Shown piece by piece: positions 35,804 through 43,522 of a DNA stretch of 64,000 bases. Under the pieces are notes generated by a model. It had not been told where the DNA came from. It did no database searches and saw only the letters and a program-made list of their open reading frames with translations. The translations under genes were made by a program, and so were the position numbers. The stretch spans positions 62,001 to 126,000 of the forward strand of contig NZ_JAJEJR010000002.1 of NCBI RefSeq assembly GCF_021390595.1, given 5' to 3'. Numbering within the stretch: the first letter of the stretch is position 1; every line of letters starts with the position of its first letter. Origin of the DNA: Paraburkholderia sp. HP33-1. GTDB taxonomy: Bacteria; Pseudomonadota; Gammaproteobacteria; Burkholderiales; Burkholderiaceae.

Positions 35804-35858
35804 ATCCATTGTAGACACAAAAAACTTGTCGCCCGCGCGAAATGTTTCTACAATGGAT
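35804..35858 (+). promoter_or_regulatory. mazEF operator and promoter
   Basis: ATCCATTGTAGA (35804-35815) and TCTACAATGGAT (35847-35858) are perfect 12-bp inverted repeats 31 bp apart. Between and under them is a sigma70 promoter: TTGTCG (35826-35831), 17 bp, then TACAAT (35849-35854), which overlaps the right arm. It is positioned just upstream of a mazE-like start, so MazE or MazEF binding to the arms would block the -10 box. This is the expected toxin-antitoxin autorepression geometry. Confidence 0.7.
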
Positions 35859-35876
35859 ATACATTAGGAGGTGGCG

Positions 35877-36128
35877 ATGGAACTCAAGATTCAGAAATGG
35901 GGCAACAGCGCGGCGGTGCGTCTTCCCAGCGTGCTACTTGAGCAGATCAATGCGTCGGTCGGCGGTTCGCTGAACGCGGACGTGCGTCCGGATGGCGTTT
36001 TGCTGACTCCGGCCCGCCGCAAATATTCATTGGACGATCTCGTTGCCCAATGCGACACGAAAGCGCCTTTTCCGGCCGACATGGCGGCGTGGGGCGAAGT
36101 CAAGCCCGTGGGGCGTGAGGCATGGTGA
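35877..36128 (+). CDS. mazE: MazE-like antitoxin (AbrB fold)
   Basis: The 83-residue protein has an N-terminal SpoVT/AbrB DNA-binding domain (MELKIQKWGNSAAVRLPSVL) with the typical KWGNSxAVRxP, and a C-terminal segment with LLTPARRKYSLDDLVAQC that would occupy the toxin. ATG 35877 has TAGGAGG six bases upstream. Its stop overlaps the mazF start by 7 bases. The operator lies directly before it. Confidence 0.9.
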   Translation: MELKIQKWGNSAAVRLPSVLLEQINASVGGSLNADVRPDGVLLTPARRKYSLDDLVAQCDTKAPFPADMAAWGEVKPVGREAW

Positions 36129-36472
36129 GGCGGGTCAAGTTTGAGCGTGGCGATATCGTGCGTGTGAGCCTGAATCCGACTGCTGGGCGTGAGCAGCAAG
36201 GCGATTTTCGCCCGGCGCTCGTGCTCTCTCCGGCCGCGTTCAACGCCTTGGGTGTGGCTCTGGTTGCCCCGATCACGCAGGGCGGCGAATTCGCGCGCTT
36301 CGCTGGATTCGCTGTGCCGCTTTCTGGCTCGGGAACCGAGACGCAGGGCGTTGCCCTCGTGAACATGGTGCGCACACTCGATCTGGAAGCGCGCGGTGCG
36401 CGCAAGATCGAGCGCGCACCGGTCGAAGTGGTCGAAGATGCGCTGGCCCGCCTTCAAACGATTATCGAGTAA
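36122..36472 (+). CDS. mazF: MazF-family mRNA interferase toxin
   Basis: The 116-residue protein has the PemK/MazF fold: RGDIVRVSLNPTAGREQQGD, then FRPALVLSPAAFNALGVALV (RPALVLSP block), APITQGGEF and NMVRTLDLEARGARKIER at the C-terminus. The basic RPALV region and TxGxE-like GREQQG are the catalytic parts. It cleaves RNA at short sequences and is neutralised by the upstream MazE. Overlap with mazE keeps the pair stoichiometric. Confidence 0.9.
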   Translation: MVRRVKFERGDIVRVSLNPTAGREQQGDFRPALVLSPAAFNALGVALVAPITQGGEFARFAGFAVPLSGSGTETQGVALVNMVRTLDLEARGARKIERAPVEVVEDALARLQTIIE

Positions 36473-36551
36473 GGAAACCGTAAAAAGCCCGGCGCACAAG
36501 CGCCCCGCGCGGTCGGAAGCCGGGACCAAGTAAAGGGGAACGAGGCAGGCC

Positions 36552-36809
36552 ATGAGAACGGTTCAACGCATGCGTGACGAGGACTACGTCTTCGACCTCT
36601 GCGATGCTGTCTTGGGCCATAGGGCCGTTCGCCAGCACTGGATAGCGCTTTACTTTAAGCGCAAGGCACTTTGCACGGACGTTTTCCGCACGACTGCGGA
36701 TCTTGAAGAAGGGAAAAAGCGCACACATGAAAGTCGAAGACATCATGACGAAGCGCCTGGTGACCGTGGGCTTCGACGACACACTCGAAACGGTCAAGGA
36801 GATTTTTAA
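36552..36809 (+). pseudogene. Truncated conserved ORF, N-terminal fragment
   Basis: From ATG 36552 the first 28 residues (MRDEDYVFDLCDAVLGHRAV followed by RQH) resemble the start of a small family I have met in plasmids and actinobacteria, with DEDYVxDLCDxVLGxxAxRQH. After RQH the reading frame continues to 36809 but the sequence is Arg/Lys-rich and unlike the family. I read this as an N-terminal piece left by a deletion at about 36636. The tail overlaps the CBS gene start. Family identity is only moderately sure. Confidence 0.4.
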
Positions 36810-37182
36810 CGGCGCCGGGTTTCATCACCTGCTCGTCGTCGAGGGCAGGGAGTTGCAAGGTGTCGTATCTGATCGCGATCTGCTGCGCGCTCTGAGTCCG
36901 TTCATTGACAGCGTGGTAGAAACACATCGGGACGTAAGTACGCTAAGCAAGCGTGTGCATCAGATAATGAGCCGCAAACCGATAACCCTGCCGCCGGATG
37001 CAGATATCGCCGAGGCCATTCAGTTGTTTCTGAGCCATCCGATTTCCTGCATTCCGATTGTCGACAGCGCATTCAAGCCCGTTGGGATCGTCAGTTGGCG
37101 CGACATCCTGAAGGCTTTTGCCGCTGTACTAAACGGGTCGGGATCCAATGATGTGGGTCCAGGTGCAGTTGAGAAGCTTTAG
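36727..37182 (+). CDS. Tandem CBS-domain protein
   Basis: The 151-residue protein consists almost only of two CBS motifs: MKVEDIMTKRLVTVGFDDTL to LLVVEGRELQGVVSDRDLL, and VHQIMSRKPITLPPDADIAE to IPIVDSAFKPVGIVSWRDIL. CBS pairs bind adenine nucleotides and act as regulators. ATG 36727 is chosen by domain start; an upstream in-frame TTG is possible. It follows the truncated ORF and a 6-bp hairpin (GCGCTT/AAGCGC at 36645-36662), so its promoter may lie inside that fragment. Confidence 0.85.
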   Translation: MKVEDIMTKRLVTVGFDDTLETVKEIFNGAGFHHLLVVEGRELQGVVSDRDLLRALSPFIDSVVETHRDVSTLSKRVHQIMSRKPITLPPDADIAEAIQLFLSHPISCIPIVDSAFKPVGIVSWRDILKAFAAVLNGSGSNDVGPGAVEKL

Positions 37183-37230
37183 GAAAAACGTGTGTTGGGA
37201 TTCAATTGTCTTATGAGGCGTGAGGTGAAT

Positions 37231-37359
37231 ATGTTGGGCCGTGGTGTAGTGATGTTTCTTATGGTGGGCGCTTTGCTTTCGTTGACAGGTTGCAACACGG
37301 TGGCCGGCTTCGGCCAGGACATCACCAGTTCTGCCCGCGCCGTTCAGCGTGTGCTTTAG
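37231..37359 (+). CDS. Entericidin-family small lipoprotein
   Basis: A 42-residue reading frame too short for most gene callers: a hydrophobic signal (VVMFLMVGALLSLTG), lipobox LTGC, then CNTVAGFGQDITSSARAVQR, the conserved mature part of entericidin A/B. ATG 37231 has GAGGTG at the right distance; an in-frame ATG at 37213 is an alternative. Entericidins are stress-linked outer-membrane lipoproteins; EcnA is described as antidote to EcnB. No second ecn gene is next to it. Confidence 0.82.
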   Translation: MLGRGVVMFLMVGALLSLTGCNTVAGFGQDITSSARAVQRVL

Positions 37360-37723
37360 AGCTATGGAGAGGAAAACGGGGGAATCCTTCGAACTGGCGA
37401 CGCTGGACCCGGTGCGGTTCAGTAGCGCGATCTGATGGTTTTCGCAGCGCTGACGCTGCTCACCGTGCGCGTCGCCGCTATGCCGGACTCTGCATCCAAG
37501 GCCGCCTCAAAGCCCGGCGCGATGTCAGTCGCGCGTGCCACAATCGCCTTGTCGCAAGATAGGGAATCACTGCCGAGCCGGCCTTTCGGGGCCCCTCCGC
37601 TTGTGCAGATTTAATCTCTTTCAGCCACGAAAAAGCCCAAGCCCGCTCCCGGATAAAGGCCGATACTCGTCGTCATACTCAACGTGTGTCGGCGCGGCCG
37701 GCTTTCAGAAGGAGACGGACAAA
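37360..37723. other. Intergenic region after the entericidin gene
   Basis: I find no gene here over 364 bases. The stretch shows broken coding-like frames with no motif, consistent with decayed sequence at the edge of the accessory patch. The end holds AAGGAGA just before the GTG start of the DHDPS-like gene. Confidence 0.4.
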
Positions 37724-38641
37724 GTGAGCAAGGCTATCCAATGGAGCGGGGTGTTTCCCGCCGTCAGCACCCAGTTCAAACCGGATTTTTCGCTCGACAT
37801 CGACGCGACACACCGCGTGGTCAGCAATCTCGTCAGGGACGGCGTGTCGGGTCTGGTGGTCTGCGGCACGGTCGGCGAGAACACCTCACTGAGCACGCCG
37901 GAGAAACTGCAGGTGATCGAGGCCGCGCGCGACGCGGCCGGTGGCAAGGTGCCCGTCATCGCGGGCGTCGCCGAGTTCACGACCGAGTTCGCGCGTCAGA
38001 CGGTGCGCGAGGCGGCGCGCGTCGGCGTGGACGGCGTGATGGTGATGCCGGCGCTCGTCTATTCCGCGAAGCCGCATGAAACCGCCGCGCATTTCCGCGC
38101 GGTCGCGACCAGCACCGACCTGCCGGTGATGATCTACAACAACCCGCCGATCTACAAGAACGACGTCACGCCGGACGTGCTGATCGCGCTGCAGGACTGC
38201 GAGAACATCGTCTGCTTCAAGGATTCGTCGGGCGATACGCGGCGCTTCATCGATCTGCGCAACGCGGTGGGCGATCGTTTCGTGCTGTTCGCCGGCCTCG
38301 ACGACGTCGTGGTCGAAAGCATCGCGGTCGGCGCGGAGGGCTGGGTGTCGGGCATGTCGAACGCGTTCCCGAAGGAAGGTGAGACGCTGTTCCGCCTTGC
38401 GACGCAGAAGCGTTTCGATGAGGCGTTGTCGCTGTATCGCTGGTTCATGCCGCTGTTGCACCTCGACGCGCGCCCCGACCTCGTGCAATGCATCAAGCTG
38501 TGCGAGGAACTGCTCGGCCGCGGCAGCGCCGTCACTCGTCCGCCGCGCCTCGCGCTGCAAGGCGACACGCTCGCCGAAGTCAAAGGCATCGTCGAGAAGG
38601 CGCTCGCTACGCGTCCGACGCTGCCGGACGTCGGTCTCTAA
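37724..38641 (+). CDS. Dihydrodipicolinate synthase (DapA) family lyase
   Basis: The 305-residue protein is a class I aldolase barrel. The catalytic Tyr is in MIYNNPPIYK and the Schiff-base Lys in VCFKDSSGDTRRF. The GTTGE signature reads CGTVGENTSLS, so the second threonine of true DapA is Val, which argues for another substrate, such as a sugar acid or hydroxyproline-derived compound. GTG 37724 follows AAGGAGA. It is alone, between the accessory patch and the convergent phospholipase gene. Confidence 0.82.
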   Translation: MSKAIQWSGVFPAVSTQFKPDFSLDIDATHRVVSNLVRDGVSGLVVCGTVGENTSLSTPEKLQVIEAARDAAGGKVPVIAGVAEFTTEFARQTVREAARVGVDGVMVMPALVYSAKPHETAAHFRAVATSTDLPVMIYNNPPIYKNDVTPDVLIALQDCENIVCFKDSSGDTRRFIDLRNAVGDRFVLFAGLDDVVVESIAVGAEGWVSGMSNAFPKEGETLFRLATQKRFDEALSLYRWFMPLLHLDARPDLVQCIKLCEELLGRGSAVTRPPRLALQGDTLAEVKGIVEKALATRPTLPDVGL

Positions 38642-38653
38642 GCCGAAACAACA

Positions 38654-38693
38654 TCGGCATCCTGTCCGCCCCGTAGGCGAAACAGGATGCCGA
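38654..38693. terminator. Bidirectional hairpin terminator candidate
   Basis: TCGGCATCCTGT (38654-38665) pairs perfectly with ACAGGATGCCGA (38682-38693), with an inner CGCC/GGCG stem. It lies between the convergent DHDPS-like and phospholipase genes. No long T-run follows on either strand, so it may work with a weak or Rho-linked mechanism. Confidence 0.55.
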
Positions 38694-38732
38694 ATCAGAC
38701 CGGTCTCACGACAACAACCGCAAGCGCCAACC

Positions 38733-40880
38733 TCAGCTCGCCGCGAGCACCGGCGCGACCGCCGCCGGATCGCTGATACTCGGCCGGCCGTTTTCGACGT
38801 GACCGGCGAAACGGCGCGAGAAGCTCGCGTCGTCGCTGCTCGTCACCGTCAGGTCGTACCAGTGATGACTCGACGCGAGCACCCAGCCTTCGTCGATATG
38901 CGCATGGGCCGGCACGGGCACGGTGCGCGGGCGCGCGCCGTACGCGTTGTCGATTACCGTCAGATGCGCAATGCCGCCGCCGCTGTTGCTGAACTTCAGG
39001 AACACGTTGCCATTCGCTACGTCGTATTGCACGGTCACTTCAGGCTGCGCCGGCTTGCCGTTGCCGTGACCGTCGCCGTTCCCATTCTGCGTGCTCGCCT
39101 GCGTATTGCCCGCGAACTTGCGCACGAAGCCGTTCGGGCCGAACACGTCGAACGCGTACCCGCCGTTCGTCGAAGTCAGGTCGAAGGTATCGCTCAGCGA
39201 CTTGCCCGCTTCGACCGTGTAGCGCCACGGACCATCGGTGCGATTCGTCGCGTACACGTAGAGGTGCGCGCCCTGCTCGCCGCTGTTGCCGATCGTGATT
39301 TCGAACGTGTTGTTACCCATGTTCGCCGCGCCATTCACGTGCAGTTCGTACGGCAACGCGCGCGCGAAGCGGATGCCCGCTTCCTGCGCGTCGACTGGAA
39401 CCGGCGTCGTCGGGACGGTCGGCTTCGGCTGCGTCGCGCACTGGTTATCGGCCATGCTCATGTAGTTGCTCGTGTCCGGCAGCGACGGCATCTTCGCATC
39501 CGGCGTGCGGAAGTCGAACGCGGTGGTCAGGTCGCCGCACACCGCGCGACGCCATGCCGTGATATTCGGCTCATGCACGCCGAAGCGCGTCTCGATGAAG
39601 CGGATCACCGAGGTGTGATCGAACACCTGCGAGCACACGAAGCCGCCTTTGGTCCACGGCGAGACGATCGTCATCGGTACGCGCGGGCCGAGGCCGTAAG
39701 GATAGCCGTCGGCGGTGTAGTTGCCGCCGCGCAGCGGATTGACGACGTTGTGGATCTCGCCGTCGGTCGTGACCGTCGACTTGCCCTGCGTGGCGGTCGT
39801 CGGCGGTTGCGGGGGCACCAGGTGATCGAAGAATCCATCGTTCTCGTCGTACATGACGAAGAGCACGGTCTTGCTCCACACCTCGGGGTTCGACGTCAGG
39901 GCGTCGAGAATCTTCGACGTGTATTCGGCGCCGTACGCGGGCGTGTAGCTTGGATGTTCCGAGTAAGCGGCCGGCGGGCACAGCCACGACACTTGCGGCA
40001 ATTGATTCGCGAGCACGTCGGCCTTCAGGTCGTCGATCGTGCGCACCGTTTGCGCGCGCTCGTAGAGCGGCGAACCCGGCTGCGCGTTGATGAAGTTCGT
40101 GAAGTTCTGCAGCACGTTCGTGCCGTAATTGCCGTTCAGCGGATCGACGCCCGTCGTGCCCTGCTGATAGATCTGCCACGAAATGCCCGCGGCCTGCAGA
40201 CGCTCCGGGTACGTGGTCCACGACAGCAGCTGATAGCTTGGCGGACGGTCGCCGTCGACCCAGTCGTTGTTGTCGAGCAGCGGACCGCCCATCGTGCCGG
40301 TCGGGTCGACCGTGCCGGTCATCAGATAGCAGCGGTTCGGGTGCGTCGGTCCCGGCAGCGAGCAGAAGTACGCATCGCAGATCGTGAACGCGTCGGCGAG
40401 CGCGTAGTGAAACGGGATGTCGCTACGCAGGTGGTAGCCCATCGTCATGTCGGTCTTGTTGGCGGGCCACTGGTCGTAGCGGCCGCCGTCGATCGCGTAT
40501 TGAGTCTTGTACCACGTGTGATCGAGATCGCCGACGCATTGCGCGCTCGTCGTCGCGGTGTTCAGATGGAACGGCAGCACCGGCGTGGTCGGGTCTTCCT
40601 TCGACGGCTGATTCCACACCGGCAGCCCGCTCGGCAGCGGAATCGGGAAGCGGTCGTTGTAGCCGCGCACGCCGCGCAGATGGCCGAAGTAGTGGTCGAA
40701 CGAGCGGTTCTCCTGCATGAACACGACGATGTGCTCGACATCGCTGATCGTGCCGGTACGCGAGAACGCGGGCACCGCGAGAGCGTTGCGAATCGATTCG
40801 GGCAATGCGGTCATCGCGGCGGCGGCGCCCGCGGATGAGGCCACGGTCTGCAGGAAACGGCGACGGCTAGTTGATGTCAT
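38733..40880 (-). CDS. Phosphocholine-specific phospholipase C
   Basis: The 715-residue protein begins with a Tat signal (TSTSRRRFLQTVASSAGAAA). The catalytic domain starts at VEHIVVFMQENRSFDHYFG and includes FCSLPGPTHPNRCYLMTGT and the metal-ligand rich VLFVMYDENDGFFDH. Two C-terminal DUF756 repeats follow (residues about 500-590 and 610-700). Such secreted enzymes hydrolyse phosphatidylcholine and sphingomyelin and are exported folded. It is transcribed after a small lipoprotein gene 99 bp upstream on the same strand. Confidence 0.9.
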   Translation of the reverse strand: MTSTSRRRFLQTVASSAGAAAAMTALPESIRNALAVPAFSRTGTISDVEHIVVFMQENRSFDHYFGHLRGVRGYNDRFPIPLPSGLPVWNQPSKEDPTTPVLPFHLNTATTSAQCVGDLDHTWYKTQYAIDGGRYDQWPANKTDMTMGYHLRSDIPFHYALADAFTICDAYFCSLPGPTHPNRCYLMTGTVDPTGTMGGPLLDNNDWVDGDRPPSYQLLSWTTYPERLQAAGISWQIYQQGTTGVDPLNGNYGTNVLQNFTNFINAQPGSPLYERAQTVRTIDDLKADVLANQLPQVSWLCPPAAYSEHPSYTPAYGAEYTSKILDALTSNPEVWSKTVLFVMYDENDGFFDHLVPPQPPTTATQGKSTVTTDGEIHNVVNPLRGGNYTADGYPYGLGPRVPMTIVSPWTKGGFVCSQVFDHTSVIRFIETRFGVHEPNITAWRRAVCGDLTTAFDFRTPDAKMPSLPDTSNYMSMADNQCATQPKPTVPTTPVPVDAQEAGIRFARALPYELHVNGAANMGNNTFEITIGNSGEQGAHLYVYATNRTDGPWRYTVEAGKSLSDTFDLTSTNGGYAFDVFGPNGFVRKFAGNTQASTQNGNGDGHGNGKPAQPEVTVQYDVANGNVFLKFSNSGGGIAHLTVIDNAYGARPRTVPVPAHAHIDEGWVLASSHHWYDLTVTSSDDASFSRRFAGHVENGRPSISDPAAVAPVLAAS

Positions 40881-40979
40881 CGAATATCACCTTCTGCGGA
40901 GGGGAAGAATAGCGCGCGTGAACGCGCCTGGGGGTGGTTCGTTGCCGGTTACGCGTTGCGATTGCTGATGGGCCGCCGG

Positions 40980-41300
40980 CTAGTTGTTCGCGCTGTCGCC
41001 GGGCGCATAGTGCATGACCGGCGCGACCTGCTGGCTGTCGGCCGCAAGGCTGGTCTGCATGTTCTGCGTGATCGGGTCGGGGGTGGCAGCGGCGCCGCTT
41101 GCCGCGTTATTCGTGAACGCCGCCGAAGCGTCGGGAGTCACCGCTGCCTTCGTCGCGGGATGTGGCGCCGCGTCGTTCGCGACGGGGTCCGTTGCCGAGG
41201 TGTTACTCGCGGGCACCGCGTCGTCCGCGCCGCAACCGTTCAACGCTATCGTGACGAGCACCAGCAATGTGGCGCTCGCGATGCGCCTGGTTCTTCTCAT
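40980..41300 (-). CDS. Small lipoprotein upstream of phospholipase C
   Basis: The 106-residue protein has a short basic start (MRRTRRIASATLLVLVTIAL), lipobox LNGC near residue 23 and an Ala/Asn/Thr/Pro-rich, probably disordered mature part. ATG 41300 gives this clean signal; an upstream ATG adds a non-signal stretch. It precedes the phospholipase C gene in the same direction, so a role in export or membrane placement of the enzyme is possible, but only by proximity. Confidence 0.65.
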   Translation of the reverse strand: MRRTRRIASATLLVLVTIALNGCGADDAVPASNTSATDPVANDAAPHPATKAAVTPDASAAFTNNAASGAAATPDPITQNMQTSLAADSQQVAPVMHYAPGDSANN

Positions 41301-41500
41301 GTCTGCACCCGGTTCGATGAAAGCGGATGCAGTCTCCATTGCTTTCGAGAAATAATTGTGAATCGTTTGCGCATGGCATAACTTTCGACAAGACGTCAGT
41401 TGATCGAAAGAAAATGGAAAGTCATGGGAAGGTCGACGTTCATGGCGATGCCATCTGCGCTATGGTCTCTGCTTGATGGTTCACGCATGGGCACGATTCA

Positions 41501-43471
41501 ATGACTCGCATCGAATCACCTGGCGACATTTCGCGGCTCGAAGACGAATGGCTCGAAGCGGACGGCTTCGGTGGCTTTGCGTCCGGCACGGTCGGCACGC
41601 TGCGCACGCGCCGCTATCACGCGTTGCTGCTCGCCGCGACGCGCGCGCCCGGCGGGCGCATGGTGCTCGTCAACGGCATCGAGGCGTGGATCGAGGCGGG
41701 CGGCCAGCGGTTCCCGTTGAGCATGCAGCGCTATGGGCCCGACGTGATCTATCCGGATCTGCGCGGACGTCTTGCGGATTTCGACACCGCGCCGTGGCCG
41801 ACCTGGCGCGTTCAGCTCGATGCAGATGCGGCGGTAATAGCTGAAGTGTTCGTCAGCAAATCGACGTGCGAGACGGTGTTGCGCTGGCGGCTCGAAGGCG
41901 GCGCCGCCGATGCGCCCGTGCTGAAGGTCAGGCCGCTGCTGTCGGGCCGCGATTATCATGCGCTGCACCACGAGAATCCGGCCTTCAACTTCTCCGCACA
42001 GGTCAGCGCCGATCAATCGTGCGCGAGCTGGCAACCGTATGGCGGATTGCCGGTCGTGCGGGCGGCGACGAACGGCGCATACACGCATGCCCCCGACTGG
42101 TATCGCAACTTCTGCTACGTGCGCGAGCAGGAGCGCGGCCTCGATTGCAGCGAAGACCTCGCGACGCCCGGCGTGTTCAGCTTCAATCTCGCTGAAGGCG
42201 AAGCGGCGATGATTCTGAGCGCGTCGAGCGCGGCAGCAACGGCAAGCGCGTGCGACAAACCTCAAACCGCCGCCCGCGCCACCGACCTCGCCCACACCGA
42301 ACAGCAACGCCGCACTGCGCTCGGCTCGCGCCTGCAACGCTCGGCCGACGCCTACGTCGTCACGCGCAACGAAGGCCGCACGATCCTCGCGGGCTTCCCC
42401 TGGTTCACCGACTGGGGCCGCGACACCTTCATCGCGATGCGCGGCCTGCTGATCGCGTCGAACCGTCTCGACGACGCCGAAGCGATCCTGCTCGAATGGT
42501 CGGGCACGCTGTCCGAAAGCATGCTGCCGAACCGTTTTCCCGACTACGGCGACGCGCCCGAATACAACTCGGTCGACGCCTCGCTATGGTTCGTCGTCGC
42601 CGTGCACGACTATCTGGCGACGCCGCATGCAAGCGCGCATACGCGCGCGCATCTGCAGCAAGCCGCTGAGACGATCCTCACCGGCTACACGAACGGCACG
42701 CGCTTCAACATCGGCGCGAGCGCCGACGACGGCCTGCTGCGCGCCGGCATCCCCGGCGTGCAACTGACGTGGATGGACGCGAAAGTCGGCGACTGGGTCG
42801 TCACGCCGCGCATCGGCAAACCGGTCGAAGTGCAGGCGCTGTGGATCAACGCGCTGCGCATCGCGTCGGCATGGAACCCGCAGTGGCGGCAGGCTGCCGA
42901 GCGCGCGACACTCGCGTTTCGACAGCGCTTCGTCGATCCGGCCACGCAGGCGCTGTTCGATAACGTCGACGTCGATCATGTGCCGGGCACGGTCGATCGC
43001 TCGATCCGGCCGAACCAGGTCTTCGCGGTCGGCGGGCTGCCTTTTCCGCTGCTCGAAGGCGCGGCGGCGCGTGCGGTGGTGGACCAGGTCGAAGCGCAAT
43101 TGCTGACGCCGCTCGGCCTGCGCTCGCTCGCGCCCTCCGATCCAGCCTATCGCGGTCACTATGGCGGCGGGCGGCTCGCACGCGACGGCGCCTATCATCA
43201 GGGCACCGTGTGGTTGTGGCTGATCGGCCCGTTTGTCGAAGCGTGGCTGCGCGTCAACGGCGCGAGCGCGGATAATCTCAAGCAGGCGCGGGCGCGTTTT
43301 CTTGGCCCGCTCTATGCGCATCTCGATCACGCGGGCCTCGACCACCTGTCCGAGATCGCCGACGGCGACGCGCCGCACGCGCCCGCCGGTACGCCGTTTC
43401 AGGCATGGTCACTCGGCGAATTGCTGCGCATCGAAAGTCTGCTTGCCCGGTTCGAGCGCACCGGCGCGTAA
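41501..43471 (+). CDS. Amylo-alpha-1,6-glucosidase (glycogen debranching type)
   Basis: The 656-residue protein has an N-terminal domain (ISRLEDEWLEADGFGGFASG, typical GDE_N start) and a C-terminal (alpha/alpha)6 barrel of GDE_C with AGFPWFTDWGRDTFIAMRGL near residue 285 and LTWMDAKVGDWVVTPRIGKP at about 425. The catalytic acids lie in these blocks. It removes 1,6-branch glucose from glycogen-like glucans. It starts a four-gene operon that leads into the oxidative pentose-phosphate or Entner-Doudoroff route. Confidence 0.88.
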   Translation: MTRIESPGDISRLEDEWLEADGFGGFASGTVGTLRTRRYHALLLAATRAPGGRMVLVNGIEAWIEAGGQRFPLSMQRYGPDVIYPDLRGRLADFDTAPWPTWRVQLDADAAVIAEVFVSKSTCETVLRWRLEGGAADAPVLKVRPLLSGRDYHALHHENPAFNFSAQVSADQSCASWQPYGGLPVVRAATNGAYTHAPDWYRNFCYVREQERGLDCSEDLATPGVFSFNLAEGEAAMILSASSAAATASACDKPQTAARATDLAHTEQQRRTALGSRLQRSADAYVVTRNEGRTILAGFPWFTDWGRDTFIAMRGLLIASNRLDDAEAILLEWSGTLSESMLPNRFPDYGDAPEYNSVDASLWFVVAVHDYLATPHASAHTRAHLQQAAETILTGYTNGTRFNIGASADDGLLRAGIPGVQLTWMDAKVGDWVVTPRIGKPVEVQALWINALRIASAWNPQWRQAAERATLAFRQRFVDPATQALFDNVDVDHVPGTVDRSIRPNQVFAVGGLPFPLLEGAAARAVVDQVEAQLLTPLGLRSLAPSDPAYRGHYGGGRLARDGAYHQGTVWLWLIGPFVEAWLRVNGASADNLKQARARFLGPLYAHLDHAGLDHLSEIADGDAPHAPAGTPFQAWSLGELLRIESLLARFERTGA

Positions 43472-43522
43472 ACCGCGCTACGATGTGAGTCCCACCGCCA
43501 GGCCTGTTGCAAGGACGTTCTC

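Noticed and set aside
38379..40838. Very long plus-strand open frame over the phospholipase gene (819 codons)
   Set aside because: Its product is Arg/Val/His-rich and has no motif, and it lies exactly opposite the well-supported Tat phospholipase. It is a high-GC antisense shadow.
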